Shown here piece by piece: positions 14,820-14,834 of a stretch of DNA of 14,834 bases (its first letter is position 1; the number at the start of each line of letters is the position of its first letter). Source of the stretch: Moraxellaceae bacterium (GTDB taxonomy: Bacteria; Pseudomonadota; Gammaproteobacteria; Pseudomonadales; Moraxellaceae); assembly GCA_030684415.1 (NCBI GenBank), contig JAUXNL010000122.1, positions 1 to 14,834 on the forward strand, read 5' to 3'. The notes below the pieces were generated by a model that saw nothing but the letters and a program-made list of their open reading frames with translations, searched no databases and was not told the DNA's origin. The position numbers and the translations under genes are program-made.

Positions 14820-14834
14820 TTTTCATATGTTTAT

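Noticed and set aside
1..14834. tRNA or rRNA genes, CRISPR arrays, transposases, phage or attachment sites
   Set aside because: No cloverleaf-like or rRNA-like sequence, regular repeat-spacer pattern, or mobile-element gene was found by reading; coding genes account for nearly all bases.

Overview
The window reads as part of a chromosome of a Gram-negative proteobacterium, most likely a betaproteobacterium. This rests on the moderately high GC, an outer-membrane barrel, Sec-type signal peptides, and a sulfate transporter in the order sbp, cysT, cysW, cysA. No rRNA, tRNA, transposase, phage gene or CRISPR array is visible, so the taxonomic placement is an inference from gene style. Two convergent operons fill almost the whole window, and no gene-free stretch exceeds about 110 bases.

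Left part (bases 3-9980, + strand): four tightly packed genes that look like an electron-transfer route from the cell exterior to the cytoplasm. They are (1) the 3' part of a large outer-membrane beta-barrel protein, cut by the window edge; (2) a 1357-residue secreted cytochrome with ten CXXCH haem motifs followed by an LVIVD-type beta-propeller region and a disordered tail; (3) a 538-residue secreted cytochrome with five haem sites, the first of them CX4CH; and (4) an 822-residue cytoplasmic protein joining a TrxR/YpdA-like FAD/NAD(P)H module without the redox CXXC, two cyclic-nucleotide-binding domains, and a ferredoxin domain with sixteen cysteines arranged for four [4Fe-4S] clusters. The spacings (2-base gap, 1-base overlap, 5-base gap) argue for one translationally coupled operon. 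The combination resembles porin-cytochrome conduits for extracellular electron transfer, but I do not recognise the proteins as MtrABC, OmcA or PioAB. The direction of electron flow and the substrate are unknown. No inner-membrane quinone-linked component is visible; it may lie upstream of base 1 or elsewhere.

Middle (9981-10082): a convergent junction holding a very strong 18-bp hairpin directly after the fourth gene's stop codon, and two weaker, mutually exclusive hairpins beside the cysA stop.

Right part (14731-10083, - strand): a sulfate/thiosulfate ABC uptake operon: sbp (periplasmic binding protein), a winged-helix OmpR/PhoB-type regulator, cysT, cysW (permeases) and cysA (ATPase). The regulator inside the operon is unusual: its DNA-binding domain looks intact, but its receiver-like half lacks the phosphoacceptor Asp, the acidic pocket and the conserved Lys. 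A perfect 10-bp GC-rich hairpin sits in the leader of cysT, and the region upstream of sbp has palindromes and an A/T-rich tract that could bind a sulfur regulator.

The main novelty candidates are the ten-haem/LVIVD fusion, the FAD-cNMP-FeS fusion coupled to multihaem cytochromes, and the phosphorylation-blind regulator in a sulfate operon.
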